From: Proteobacteria bacterium UBA7415
Lineage (GTDB): Bacteria > Pseudomonadota > Gammaproteobacteria > Arenicellales > Arenicellaceae
Assembly: GCA_002470515.1 (NCBI GenBank)
Contig: DKML01000031.1
Coordinates: 434,001-498,000, forward strand
Reading direction: 5' to 3'
DNA length: 64,000 nucleotides
The translations under genes and the position numbers were made by a program. The first letter of the stretch is position 1; each line of letters begins with the position of its first letter. This document shows, in pieces, positions 25,718 to 35,032 of the stretch. The notes under the pieces are model-generated. The model was not told the origin of the DNA, searched no databases, and was given only the letters and a program-made list of their open reading frames with translations.

Positions 25718-27252
25718 TAGGCGATTTCTCCAATCACTTTCACTCTGACTCGAGTAGTACTCTCGTCCATATAGGGCACTGTGGTTTCTTCAATATCCAC
25801 TGTACGTATAGTAGCGAAATCTGCGCCCGCTTTAACAGCTCGCTCAGTGGCTACCTGAGTTACCTTGGCAATCGCTTCGTCACGCGGTACTTCGCGATAA
25901 GACATCAAGCGTTCTGACTCGCCGCCAATTTGGGCAATGGCTGCGCCTATGGCGTTGGCTACGCCAGCATTTTCTGGTCTGTAGATTTTAGATGCTGCCT
26001 GTAAATCACCAGTAACAAGAACGGACCCTCCACCCACCAAAATGACAGGCATAGCTTTACCGCCAGGTTTCATCATCTCGATATTTTGATCCAGCATTTG
26101 ATGCATTCTCGCTAGCGTATTCTCAACAACTGATTGCTCCAAGTGAGCTACTTTGCTTGAATCGCCAATGTCAGCGACGCCACTGGCAACGATAATGTCT
26201 GTGGTGGTCAGGGTATTGCCTCCAAAGACTAGGCCTTCGTCAACCAGACGGTGGCCAACTGACTTCGGCCCGATTACACGACCATCGTCAGACACAACAC
26301 TGCCACCGCCCAGACCAATGGCTAAAATGTCTGGCATTCTAAAGTTTGTACGTACACCGCCAATTTCAATTACGGTATTTGATTCGCGAGGGAATCCGCC
26401 TTGTAAAACACCAATATCAGACGTGGTGCCACCGATATCAACCACAATCGCATCCTTCAGCCCAGTAAGCTTATAGGCACCGCGTAATGAGTTAGTAGGA
26501 CCTGATGCAAAAGTGAGCGCGGGATAAGCACTAACAAAGTCGGCGCTCATCAATGTGCCATCGTTTTGACTAATGTAGACCGGGCACGTTAATCCACGGT
26601 TAGTGAGCGCCTTTAAAAACGATGAAATCACCTTTTCGGCGAAGGGCAGCAAGGTTGTGTTGAGTATCGCTGCGTTTTCACGCTCCATTAATCCTAGACG
26701 GCCAAAATTGTGTGACAAGGTAACTTTGGCATCAGGAATAGCTCTAAGGATTTTTTTGGCGACGTACTTTTCCGGATCCGCATTCATAGGTGAGAAAGCC
26801 GAAGCTATGGCGATATTTTTAACACCACTGACCACTAAATCAGCAATCATTGCGTCGACCTCAGCGTCGTCCATATCGGCCACAGGCCAACCATCGTATA
26901 AATAGCCACCCTTTAGTAGATAGTGCTGGCGACCAATTGCCGTAGCAATATCCTCCGGCCAATCTACCATCGGCGGTAAGCCTCTACCTGAAGGCAAGCA
27001 AATTCTAACGGCCGCCACAGGCGCAAGTTCACGTCGTTCAATGATCGCGTTAGTGAACTGCGTGGTACCGATCATTACCGTTTCTATCTGGCTCTGTTTT
27101 ACCGCACCATCGTTCAGCAAGGTATCCAACGCATTAGTAATGCCGCTAACCACATCCGCTGATGTTAGCGCCTTGGTGGCGGCGATAACGTCGTCACCGT
27201 TTAAAATGACGGCGTCGGTATGCGTGCCACCTACATCTATTCCGATTCTCAT
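25717..27252 (-). CDS. Hydantoinase/oxoprolinase family protein (HyuA type)
   Basis: A 511-residue ASKHA-fold protein with Hydant_A_N and Hydantoinase_A domains. The N-terminal phosphate loop is GIDVGGTHTDAVIL and the second is IVVDIGGTTSDIGVLQGG near residue 270; AIGLGGGSVV and a glycine-rich MPVILVGGGSVLVTG follow. It is shorter than 5-oxoprolinase large subunits, fitting the DUF917-associated subgroup. ATP-dependent hydrolysis of a hydantoin or similar cyclic amide is expected. It lies between the permease (7-base gap upstream) and the DUF917 gene (one-base overlap). Confidence 0.88.
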   Translation of the reverse strand: MRIGIDVGGTHTDAVILNGDDVIAATKALTSADVVSGITNALDTLLNDGAVKQSQIETVMIGTTQFTNAIIERRELAPVAAVRICLPSGRGLPPMVDWPEDIATAIGRQHYLLKGGYLYDGWPVADMDDAEVDAMIADLVVSGVKNIAIASAFSPMNADPEKYVAKKILRAIPDAKVTLSHNFGRLGLMERENAAILNTTLLPFAEKVISSFLKALTNRGLTCPVYISQNDGTLMSADFVSAYPALTFASGPTNSLRGAYKLTGLKDAIVVDIGGTTSDIGVLQGGFPRESNTVIEIGGVRTNFRMPDILAIGLGGGSVVSDDGRVIGPKSVGHRLVDEGLVFGGNTLTTTDIIVASGVADIGDSSKVAHLEQSVVENTLARMHQMLDQNIEMMKPGGKAMPVILVGGGSVLVTGDLQAASKIYRPENAGVANAIGAAIAQIGGESERLMSYREVPRDEAIAKVTQVATERAVKAGADFATIRTVDIEETTVPYMDESTTRVRVKVIGEIA

Positions 27253-27258
27253 AATAAA

Positions 27259-28545
27259 TTAGACCGTGCTGTGGTTTTGTTGGGCTCGATGGCCCCACGA
27301 CAGCAGCGTATAAACGCCGCCAGATAATATAATTGCGTCTATTGCAGCGATGCCAGAAATCGCAGGAACAATGCCTTCGGCTCCGAGCAATGTCAGAGCC
27401 GCGCCAAGAGACCAAGCGACAAAACCTCGTACATTCATACGGGTACGCTGGTCCAACGTTTCGATCTTATAAGCCTCGGGACGAATAAATAAGTAGTCGC
27501 TGAGTATCACGCCAGCAACTGGCACAAAGATGATCGATAGATAAAACAGGAAGGTGACGAAACTATCAAGAAAGTTCATCAACGCAGCAGCGATACCAAT
27601 CGCGCCGAGCGCCAGTATCACAGCGGTGCTGTTTAACTTAGGGAACGTTGCTTGGGTACTCAATGCCGCGCTATAAAGGTTCAATGAATTCAAAACCCAG
27701 CTGCCAGCAATCACAACGACAAACGCGCCGAGGCCCAGCCCCATATCTAACATGATCTCAAGTATGTCGCTTTTACCGCTTGATGCCCCAGCCAAGCCTG
27801 CGGCAAACATCACGATTACCTCGACCACCATATAGGCTAAAAATGCTGTATAGAGTGCGCCTTTCCAGTGTTTGATGAAGCGAGTGATGTCGGGAAGAAT
27901 TATTGCGCCAATGATGATTGCACCCACTACCGCCGAGGCTCCTTCACCTATGCTTAGACCTGACGCTTTTTCCATACTCATGATCTGCCCTAGTGACTGC
28001 GTCTCTAAGGCTGAAGTAAAAAACAAAACGGTCACCACCGCCAACACGGGAACCATGAGTGTCGCCAGCAGATTAATGGCCTTAAAACCGATGAGAGTAC
28101 TTGTAGTCATACAAACACTGGCAAAAGCCACCAACGCCCAGGGGTGAACGGCGTAGCCAAACACGTCTAATAACAAGCGGCCCACCGCATCGGTAAACAG
28201 ATTGATGTTAATGCCGAACCAACCCAGCAAGGATATGGCGAAAGCTATATTAACAATACCAGCGCCGGCATCACCAAACGCGACCCTAACCAATAGATAT
28301 GAACTCATTCGAGTGCGTGAGCCAATTACCCCCATCACTCCGCCAATTAAAAAAATAATAAGCGAGCCAATCAGAACAGACCAGAGCGTGTCAACAGGTG
28401 CCAAACCATGTGAAAGCTCTAAGCCTGTGACGAAAGTAGGTAACGAGAACGACACCATCGACGCAACCGCAGCGACCCTATACCACGGCACCAACTGACT
28501 ATCGCCAATCCGCACCGCAGAAAATTCGTTATGCAACTCAGACAT
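27259..28545 (-). CDS. NCS1-family permease (cytosine/hydantoin permease-like)
   Basis: Start chosen at 28545 (MSELHNEFSAVRIGDSQ), which has GGGAGA seven bases upstream; about 428 residues with some 12 hydrophobic segments. The N terminus PWYRVAAVASMVSFSLPTFVTG and the segment GMVGSRTRMSS-like MGVIGSRTRMSSYLLVRVAFG are typical of CodB-like nucleobase:cation symporters. It is first in the permease-hydantoinase-DUF917 operon and so probably imports the cyclic amide that these enzymes process. Confidence 0.87.
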   Translation of the reverse strand: MSELHNEFSAVRIGDSQLVPWYRVAAVASMVSFSLPTFVTGLELSHGLAPVDTLWSVLIGSLIIFLIGGVMGVIGSRTRMSSYLLVRVAFGDAGAGIVNIAFAISLLGWFGININLFTDAVGRLLLDVFGYAVHPWALVAFASVCMTTSTLIGFKAINLLATLMVPVLAVVTVLFFTSALETQSLGQIMSMEKASGLSIGEGASAVVGAIIIGAIILPDITRFIKHWKGALYTAFLAYMVVEVIVMFAAGLAGASSGKSDILEIMLDMGLGLGAFVVVIAGSWVLNSLNLYSAALSTQATFPKLNSTAVILALGAIGIAAALMNFLDSFVTFLFYLSIIFVPVAGVILSDYLFIRPEAYKIETLDQRTRMNVRGFVAWSLGAALTLLGAEGIVPAISGIAAIDAIILSGGVYTLLSWGHRAQQNHSTV

Positions 28546-28746
28546 GATGGTCTCCCGAAAAACAGAGATTAATACCAATCCCGATGTCCCTTTTCTTTTC
28601 TATCGTTTGCTTGCAGATAGTCTTTTTACCTTTGTTATGGGTATTACATGAGTCCTGTTTACCGATATGTCGGCATTTATCAATCCAGTATAGGTCAAAC
28701 TTATAAAAATCAGAGTTTGAAAAATGAGGTAATATGAGCTTGATTT

Positions 28747-28759
28747 AGATTAAAAATCT
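28747..28759. promoter_or_regulatory. Inverted repeat ahead of the Lrp-type gene
   Basis: AGATT-AAA-AATCT, an A/T-rich inverted repeat in the 260-base divergent interval between the permease operon and the Lrp-family gene, about 50 bases before the latter. Lrp/AsnC sites are often of this kind. The remainder of the interval shows no gene. Confidence 0.3.
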
Positions 28760-28808
28760 GCAGTCACAAAATAATATTTTGAACTGGCAAGAACGAGGAA
28801 TTTAGAAA

Positions 28809-29309
28809 GTGTCCAATAGCAAAAACATAAAGATGGACCAGATCAACAGGAAGATACTGGCGATCATCCACAAAGAAAGCGATATCTCCAACCAAGATTT
28901 AGCTGAACGAGTGTGCCTTTCTAGCAGTGCCTGCTTCCAACGCACGAAAGCTTTGAAAGAGTCTGGACTTATCAAAAATTTTACGTGCGATCTCGATTTG
29001 GACCAAATTGCAGAAAATGTGCTTGCGTACGTCGAGTTCACACTTGAGAACAATAGTCCCATCCACCGCAATAAATTTGAAGACGCCGTGGCAAAATCCC
29101 CAGAATTCATGGATTGCCTGCGAGTCACAGGAGACACAGATTACATTGCGTTTACCTGCTGCTCTAATACACAGGCGTTAAATGCGCTCTGTGACAGCAT
29201 AGGCGGCGACCCTACGCTTGGTGTTCAGAAAATAAAAACCCGGATTATCGTTGAGCGCTCCAAGTGGTATCTTGGCTTTCCACTAGATAAGCTCAAATGG
29301 CACGAGTAA
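28809..29309 (+). CDS. Lrp/AsnC-family transcriptional regulator
   Basis: A 166-residue protein from GTG 28809 (GAGG ten bases upstream); ATG 28833 is an alternative. The HTH reads DQINRKILAIIHKESDISNQ, DLAERVCLSSSACFQRTKAL, KESGLI, followed by an effector-binding RAM-type domain with AYVEFTLENN, DCLRVTGDTDYIAFT and a C-terminal KIKTRIIVERSKWYLGFPL. It is divergent from the NCS1-hydantoinase-DUF917 operon and is likely its ligand-responsive regulator. Confidence 0.9.
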   Translation: MSNSKNIKMDQINRKILAIIHKESDISNQDLAERVCLSSSACFQRTKALKESGLIKNFTCDLDLDQIAENVLAYVEFTLENNSPIHRNKFEDAVAKSPEFMDCLRVTGDTDYIAFTCCSNTQALNALCDSIGGDPTLGVQKIKTRIIVERSKWYLGFPLDKLKWHE

Positions 29310-29464
29310 TTCATTGATCAGAGCTTCATGAGAATGCAAACTCAAATGATTTCACATAGCGAAGACACAGGCGGCATCAAAATTAAGTTCTGCTTTGTAG
29401 CTTAGATCGGGGCATTGCTTTTGTAGATTCAAAAACCTACCAGGCCTTCCTAATGAGGATTCGC

Positions 29465-31150
29465 ATGATACAGAAACACAACAAAACCTTTCATTCCATA
29501 AAAGCGGGCATCATCGGCGTCCTTCTGGTAGCCCAATCGCAAATCGGCCTAGCGGCTCAAGCGTCAGCGAGTAACAATGATTACACCAGTCTAGTTGAGC
29601 TATCCGAGAAATTCTTTGCATGGAAGCACGAGAATGACGACCCTCTCGATAAATCTTCTGAGCAAGCTGCTGTACATCTTAACGAGTTAAAAGCCATGCA
29701 AACGCAGTTGAGCGATACAGATGTCGCAGACTGGGGCCGTTCAGAACAAGTCGACTATCTTGCCTTGCGCTCTGCTATGGATCAGCACGACTTTATGCTG
29801 CAAGTAACCAAACCTTGGGAGCGTGATCCGGGTTATTACATTGACCGAATGCTGTGGCTGACATTTGTAGATCTACCGGCTAGCGATGAGACATTGACCA
29901 GACTTAAAGCAGACCTGCACTCAACTGTCGCTTTGGCGGAGACAGCAAAGCGCAATCTGATGAATGTACCAACTGATTTTGCAGCTTTGGCAATCCATAA
30001 CCTAACCCAACCCGACGGCGTGGGTCATGGTCACCCTTATCGCGCTACTCCACCGGCTGGCGTTATTGGATGGTATGGCGATTTATTAGAACGAGCCCGT
30101 TCGGCTCAACCTGAGTTAGTGACGGAAATTGAGTCTGCACAGAATGCCGTTAAAAGCCTTCATGCTTGGCTGCTTGAAAAACAACCCACTATGACCGCTC
30201 ATGCTGGCGTAGGCGAAGAGTTGCTTGATTGGTATCTCATGCAGGTCAAATTTATGCCCTATACTTCAGATGAAGTAGAGGCTCTGGGAGAAAGAGAGCT
30301 CGATCGAACTTGGGCGTTCTATGCACTCGAGCAGCATCGCAATCGCAAATTGCCTGAGCTAACTCTGCCTAAATCAAAGCAAGAGTACGAAGAACGAGTC
30401 GCTTCCGTCGATAAAGACATACGCAACTTTATCGAAGCCGAAGAGTTCATGACAATCCCGGACTACGTTCCCGCAGACTTTCGTAAAATCGGTTTTAATG
30501 TACCGTGGATCGAAAGAGACGGAGGGCCAAACTATTGGGAGCAAATACAATTTCGTGATCCGTCTCCCGATCACTGGCATGCGCATATTCCTGGGCACAA
30601 AGTTGACGCGATCATGCTTAAGACTAACCAGCACCCGATTCGAAAATACTTTCGCGATGGCGGCCGAATGGAAGGCTGGGCACTGTACTTGGAAGAAGCA
30701 CCTTTGCAACTAGGCTTCTACGAAGACCGACCACGCACTAGAGAACTGATTTATAACTTCGGTATTTTTCGTGCGGCGCGCACACTCGGTGATGTACGTT
30801 TACAGCGTAACGAAATAAGCATCCCTGAAGTGGTCACTTTCTGGCGCTCAAAAACACCGTGGTTAGACGGCAATGTTGCCCGCGTTGACGCAGAAATCTA
30901 TCTGCGCAGACCTCCAGGCTATGGCCTCGGATATACCGTGGGCAGCTTTCAGATGTATAAGCTACTTGCAGACCGCAAACAGCAGCTGCGCGATGACTTT
31001 GTACTGGGTGAGTTTCACGACCAAGTAATGGCGGCAGGCGCTATTCCTTTCGCGCTAATACGTTATGAAATGACGGGCCTGGATGATGAAGTACAGAAGT
31101 TTTGGGACTACCAGCCACTGGATGCAAAGCTTAAAGAGCTTGGTCGCTAA
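29465..31150 (+). CDS. DUF885 family protein with a degenerate metal motif
   Basis: About 561 residues from ATG 29465, which has GAGGA just upstream; ATG 29453 is also in frame. A signal peptide (SIKAGIIGVLLVAQSQIGLAA) sends it to the periplasm. It belongs to DUF885 (PF05960), putative M32/thermolysin-like metallopeptidases. The usual HExxPGH is here HAHIPGH (H376 to H382 counted from 29453), so the catalytic glutamate is replaced by alanine, while the third-ligand motif EGWALYLEE (E407) is kept. Activity is therefore doubtful or altered. It stands between the Lrp regulator and a convergent alpha/beta hydrolase gene. Confidence 0.85.
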   Translation: MIQKHNKTFHSIKAGIIGVLLVAQSQIGLAAQASASNNDYTSLVELSEKFFAWKHENDDPLDKSSEQAAVHLNELKAMQTQLSDTDVADWGRSEQVDYLALRSAMDQHDFMLQVTKPWERDPGYYIDRMLWLTFVDLPASDETLTRLKADLHSTVALAETAKRNLMNVPTDFAALAIHNLTQPDGVGHGHPYRATPPAGVIGWYGDLLERARSAQPELVTEIESAQNAVKSLHAWLLEKQPTMTAHAGVGEELLDWYLMQVKFMPYTSDEVEALGERELDRTWAFYALEQHRNRKLPELTLPKSKQEYEERVASVDKDIRNFIEAEEFMTIPDYVPADFRKIGFNVPWIERDGGPNYWEQIQFRDPSPDHWHAHIPGHKVDAIMLKTNQHPIRKYFRDGGRMEGWALYLEEAPLQLGFYEDRPRTRELIYNFGIFRAARTLGDVRLQRNEISIPEVVTFWRSKTPWLDGNVARVDAEIYLRRPPGYGLGYTVGSFQMYKLLADRKQQLRDDFVLGEFHDQVMAAGAIPFALIRYEMTGLDDEVQKFWDYQPLDAKLKELGR

Positions 31151-31311
31151 TTTGATCTTGCGTCGCAAGCGGTACATTCATCCGAGCATTATTAGCCGTT
31201 AATGCCGTCGGTGCAAAAAACTCTAAACTTCTTGTATCAGTTTAACGTTTCATCACCACAACGATTGCTTCCCTTCTTGGTGTCAATCACTCACATATGT
31301 ATCTTTGGCAT

Positions 31312-32430
31312 TCATTTCATAATCGACCCAAGCCAATCAACCAACGCCCTACCCGTTACATCGCTGTAACGCTCTCCACCCTCATCGGCATAGGCTTGTT
31401 CCATAGAATCGTAGAGCCAACTGCTGTGCCCCATCTTTTCTTGAACAATTAGCTTCGCGGTCCCAGGTGATTTACGATTCACCGTATCTACTATAATTTG
31501 GTGCCCGTGCTGTGTTTCAAATTGATCGAACTCGTTGAAAATTACGAGCACCTTAGAATTGAGCGATTCCCAAGCGGCTAGAAAGTTCTGTTGAGCGGCC
31601 TGTTGATGCCATGTAAATGGTCGGCCGTATTGATTGTCTTTATCTAAGCCTCGCACATCATTTCGTATCGCCTGCATCGCGGAGCTATCTTTGGCAATCT
31701 CGTCTGGGTGTCTGCCCTTGGCTAAGTATTCAGTCTGAAAAATAATTCTCTGAGTCATCTGCTCATGAATCTCAGCTCTGGGTATAGCAGTAGGACGGCG
31801 CTCTAAATAGAACCGCTCGAAGTTAATCATGCGTTCTAAATGTGTTAGTGCGCCCCCGCCTTGCACCATCGCCGCCTCAATGTTGTAGCCTTTGTTTTGT
31901 AAGGCACTTGCAACTAAGGGTGCGGTGGTCGAGCCCAAACTTTGCCCGAAGACATAGACTTTTGACGCATCGATCCGTTCATCTTTGAGTAGTTCTTCAA
32001 AAGCTGAAATGTAGTGCGCTACTTCAGTGTCGTAATCTAGTTTGTCGCACGCTGGTCCTTGGCTGTCTCCAGCGCCCGCTCGATCCACACGTACTAATGC
32101 CAAATTCGATTCTCTGGCCAGCATTCCTAACATGCCACCTGCGCCAGGACTGAGCTCCACCGATCCGCAAGATACCCATTGAGTAAATAGTAAGGGGTGC
32201 ATTGGTTTATCTATAGAGCTGGGTCGTGATATTAACGTTCGTAAACGAACACCCGGTTCAACCTCAACTGAGCCGTAGAATGTGTCGACATCTGTAATTG
32301 CTTCCAACGGCTTGTCAGCTTGGCGCGGCAATGGGTCATCCAATGCGGTATTGGCCAGTGATGGAAAAGAAGAACTGAAAATCAGAGCCAGTCTGCTGGC
32401 CATGCAGAATATAGAACGTAAACGCGGCAT
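31312..32430 (-). CDS. Secreted alpha/beta hydrolase
   Basis: A 372-residue protein with an N-terminal signal-like segment (SRLALIFSSSFPSLA). The nucleophile elbow is YVFGQSLGSTTAPL (GxSxG, serine near residue 165), the oxyanion region follows LFTQWVSCGSVE, and VDRAGAGDSQGPACDKLDYDTEV and the late KMGHSSWLYDS supply the expected acid and histidine areas. General family is S9/S33-like esterase or peptidase; substrate unknown. It is divergent from the LytTR regulator gene (114-base gap) which may control it. Confidence 0.83.
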   Translation of the reverse strand: MPRLRSIFCMASRLALIFSSSFPSLANTALDDPLPRQADKPLEAITDVDTFYGSVEVEPGVRLRTLISRPSSIDKPMHPLLFTQWVSCGSVELSPGAGGMLGMLARESNLALVRVDRAGAGDSQGPACDKLDYDTEVAHYISAFEELLKDERIDASKVYVFGQSLGSTTAPLVASALQNKGYNIEAAMVQGGGALTHLERMINFERFYLERRPTAIPRAEIHEQMTQRIIFQTEYLAKGRHPDEIAKDSSAMQAIRNDVRGLDKDNQYGRPFTWHQQAAQQNFLAAWESLNSKVLVIFNEFDQFETQHGHQIIVDTVNRKSPGTAKLIVQEKMGHSSWLYDSMEQAYADEGGERYSDVTGRALVDWLGSIMK

Positions 32431-32544
32431 AGGTGCCTCTCGGTGTTATTTGTTGAGTTCGCGTTCTATACTAGATTTCATACATGCCATGCACAGGGCT
32501 TTTATACCAAGCGATAGAACTTTTATGTCAACCACCTGTTTTTC

Positions 32545-33351
32545 ATGACGAGCAACGCAGCACCTTTAGACCACGCAAACTCAATGCAGTCACGACTGCT
32601 TAAACACGCGTGCTTTTGGGTTGCGTATTACGTGTTGTTTAGCCTGATTTGGGCATCACCGCCTGAGCGCAGTTATTATGTTTCGTTCTATTTAGAATTC
32701 GTATTGATGCCCCTGCGCATCATTGCGAGCTATTGCATGATGTACATGCTGATCCCTTCATTTTTGAGCAATCGAAAGTTAGTGGCCTTTCTTTCTAGTT
32801 ATTTCGTTTTGATTGTTGCGGCGGCGGCTTTGCAAATGGTCATAGGCCATTTCTTTTACGACCAACTCCTAGTCGATCGCGGCGAGCGCTTTTCGATATC
32901 AATCGCATCCTTGCTCCGCAATATGGTACTGATCAATTCAACGGTAATTTTGTTGGGGGCTGCCAAGGTGTTTCAATTGCATTTTCAATTAGTCGATTCG
33001 CTAGCCGACGAACAAGGCTCTGCCTCCAATACTACTAAGACTAGCGATACGCCATTCATTGAAGTGAAGTCAAACAGACGGACACACCGCCTACGAATCA
33101 ACGACATTCGATACGTAGAAGGTATGGGTAATTATGTTTCTTATGTCACCACGCAAGGCAACCGCACAGTGGTTTACAGTTCGCTCAAAGCGGCTCAAGA
33201 CCTATTACCAGACAGCTTTGTTCGTTTGCATCGATCGTACTTGGTTAATCGAACACATATTAAAGCCTATGATATCGATACCGTAACTGTTGGTGACAAG
33301 ACCATCCCTCGAGCCAAGGATATAAGTGATGTGTTGCTAAAGGGAGGGTGA
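32545..33351 (+). CDS. Membrane-anchored LytTR-domain DNA-binding protein
   Basis: A 268-residue protein with four predicted membrane segments in residues 20-150 (ACFWVAYYVLFSLIW, LMPLRIIASYCMMYMLI, LIVAAAALQMVIG, NSTVILLGAAKVFQL) and a LytTR DNA-binding domain at about 170-265 (IEVKSNRRTHRLRINDIRYV, GNYVSYVT, FVRLHRSYLVN). There is no receiver domain and no kinase, so it is a one-component membrane regulator. Its N-terminal region resembles the membrane part of LytS/YehU-type kinases. The divergent hydrolase gene is the likeliest target. Confidence 0.87.
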   Translation: MTSNAAPLDHANSMQSRLLKHACFWVAYYVLFSLIWASPPERSYYVSFYLEFVLMPLRIIASYCMMYMLIPSFLSNRKLVAFLSSYFVLIVAAAALQMVIGHFFYDQLLVDRGERFSISIASLLRNMVLINSTVILLGAAKVFQLHFQLVDSLADEQGSASNTTKTSDTPFIEVKSNRRTHRLRINDIRYVEGMGNYVSYVTTQGNRTVVYSSLKAAQDLLPDSFVRLHRSYLVNRTHIKAYDIDTVTVGDKTIPRAKDISDVLLKGG

Positions 33352-33424
33352 AGGATTTACTTTGCTGAGCAAATCGAGCTTACAGGTTTTATCTATATGT
33401 GATTAACCCACAATAGACGCTATT

Positions 33425-34219
33425 TTAGTAACCTGCTGACTCTTCATCCTGTGCATCGTCAATATATTCAGCCGCCAGCTGGCGCGTTGCATTAGCTAAC
33501 AGAGCAGCGTCAACCCCAACTCCGATAAACTTAGCACCTGCTTGTTCATACTTCTCGACCAACTCCTTAGTCACCGCCAGCACCCCTGCACTCTTACCGG
33601 CTTGTTTTATTGCCTCAAAGCCGCGCTCTATTGCAGTGACTACATCGGGGTGACCAGGGTTGCCAATATGGCCCATTGCAGCTGACAAATCCGAAGGGCC
33701 AATAAACACAGCGTCAACGCCCTTTACCTCTGCGATTGATTCGATATTTTCGATGCCAAGCATGGTCTCAATTTGTACGATTACACAAATCTCATCATTT
33801 GCATTACTTAGATAGTCTGGGTCTCGATTCCAGTTTGCTGCACGAGCCATAGATGTACCCAACCCTCGGCAACCAACTGGCGGATACTTAGAGGCTGCAA
33901 CAATTTGTTTCGCTTGCTCCGCTGTATCTACCATTGGAACTAACAGCGTTTGCGCGCCAATATCAAGAAGTTGCTTAATGAGTGCTGTACTACCTTCCAC
34001 CGGCCGCACTACAGCCGATACTGGATAAGGTTCAATGGCTTGTAAATGCGCCATCACTGAGCGCACATCAAAAGGTCCGTGCTCGGCATCAATGAGCACC
34101 CAATCAAAACCTGCTCCTGCGCCAATTTCAGCAACGGTCGTATCAGGAATTCCTTGCCACAAGCCAAATTGAGTTTTAGTACCCTGTAGAGCCTGTTTAA
34201 ATTGGTTTCGCTTAGTCAT
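33425..34219 (-). CDS. hpaI: 4-hydroxy-2-oxoheptanedioate aldolase
   Basis: A 264-residue class II HpcH/HpaI aldolase. It splits 4-hydroxy-2-oxoheptane-1,7-dioate to pyruvate and succinate semialdehyde, the final step of homoprotocatechuate degradation. Motifs: WVLIDAEHGPFD (catalytic histidine near residue 45), SAVVRPVEG, LVPMVDTAEQA, metal-binding VQIET and FIGPSDLSAAMGH. It lies nine bases after hpaH at the end of the hpaE-F-H-I operon. Confidence 0.93.
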   Translation of the reverse strand: MTKRNQFKQALQGTKTQFGLWQGIPDTTVAEIGAGAGFDWVLIDAEHGPFDVRSVMAHLQAIEPYPVSAVVRPVEGSTALIKQLLDIGAQTLLVPMVDTAEQAKQIVAASKYPPVGCRGLGTSMARAANWNRDPDYLSNANDEICVIVQIETMLGIENIESIAEVKGVDAVFIGPSDLSAAMGHIGNPGHPDVVTAIERGFEAIKQAGKSAGVLAVTKELVEKYEQAGAKFIGVGVDAALLANATRQLAAEYIDDAQDEESAGY

Positions 34220-34228
34220 ATGTTCCCT

Positions 34229-35032
34229 TCACGTAAAGTTTACTGATATGTCGCCTAACACGCCATATTCAGCAGTGACACTGTCACCCGCTTTTACTTT
34301 GATGGGCGCTGTAAATGAACCACTTAACAGTACCTGACCAGGTTCCAATGCAATGCCATGAGGAGCGAAGCGTTTAGCAATCCAACAAATTCCGTTTGCA
34401 GGGTGATCTAACACGGCAGCGGCCAAACCTGTTTGCTCAATCACTCCATTGAGTTTAACAATTGCCCCAGCCCAGCGCAGATCCATGTCACCCGGCTTCA
34501 CTTTCTTGCCTCCCATGATGATCCCTGCATTGGCAGCATTGTCCGAAATCGTATCAAACACCGTTCTCGTATAACCTGTGTCCGGATGCACTCGATAGCT
34601 TCTAGCAGCAATCAGTTCAAAAGCAGGAATTACATAATCTGTAGCCGCCATTACTTGTTCAGGTGTTACATCTTCGCCAAACAAGCGTTCTTTGAGCACA
34701 AACGCCAATTCAACTTCAATTTGTGGGTCTAGAAAATCTGATGTTTTAATATCACCACCATCTGCAAAGACCATGTCGTCGAGCAAGACTCCATAGTCTG
34801 GAGTTTCGATCTTCATCACTCGCTGCATAGCACGTGACGTTAACCCAATTTTGTAACCAACGATTTTTCTACCGTCTTCTATTTTTCGATTAACCCACGC
34901 TGACTGTATAGCGTAGGCATCAACCATACCCATATCAGGGTGACTCAACGTTACAGGATCGATTTGCTTACCCTTCTGTTCAGCATGGTAAAGATCCATC
35001 GCTGCCGCTAGTATTTCGTCTTGAGTAAGCAT
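34229..35032 (-). CDS. hpaH: 2-oxo-hept-3-ene-1,7-dioate hydratase
   Basis: A 267-residue hydratase of the 2-hydroxypentadienoate hydratase/FAH superfamily. It adds water to 2-oxo-hept-3-ene-1,7-dioate. Seen: [26 protein letters not shown], the metal/substrate region [24 protein letters not shown], and [20 protein letters not shown]. Its ATG shares one base with the stop of hpaF (TAATG), indicating translational coupling. Confidence 0.94.
   Translation of the reverse strand: MLTQDEILAAAMDLYHAEQKGKQIDPVTLSHPDMGMVDAYAIQSAWVNRKIEDGRKIVGYKIGLTSRAMQRVMKIETPDYGVLLDDMVFADGGDIKTSDFLDPQIEVELAFVLKERLFGEDVTPEQVMAATDYVIPAFELIAARSYRVHPDTGYTRTVFDTISDNAANAGIIMGGKKVKPGDMDLRWAGAIVKLNGVIEQTGLAAAVLDHPANGICWIAKRFAPHGIALEPGQVLLSGSFTAPIKVKAGDSVTAEYGVLGDISVNFT

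Noticed and set aside
31156..31168. CTTGCG-T-CGCAAG palindrome after the DUF885 gene as a terminator
   Set aside because: The loop would be a single base and no T run follows, so it cannot form a normal terminator hairpin.
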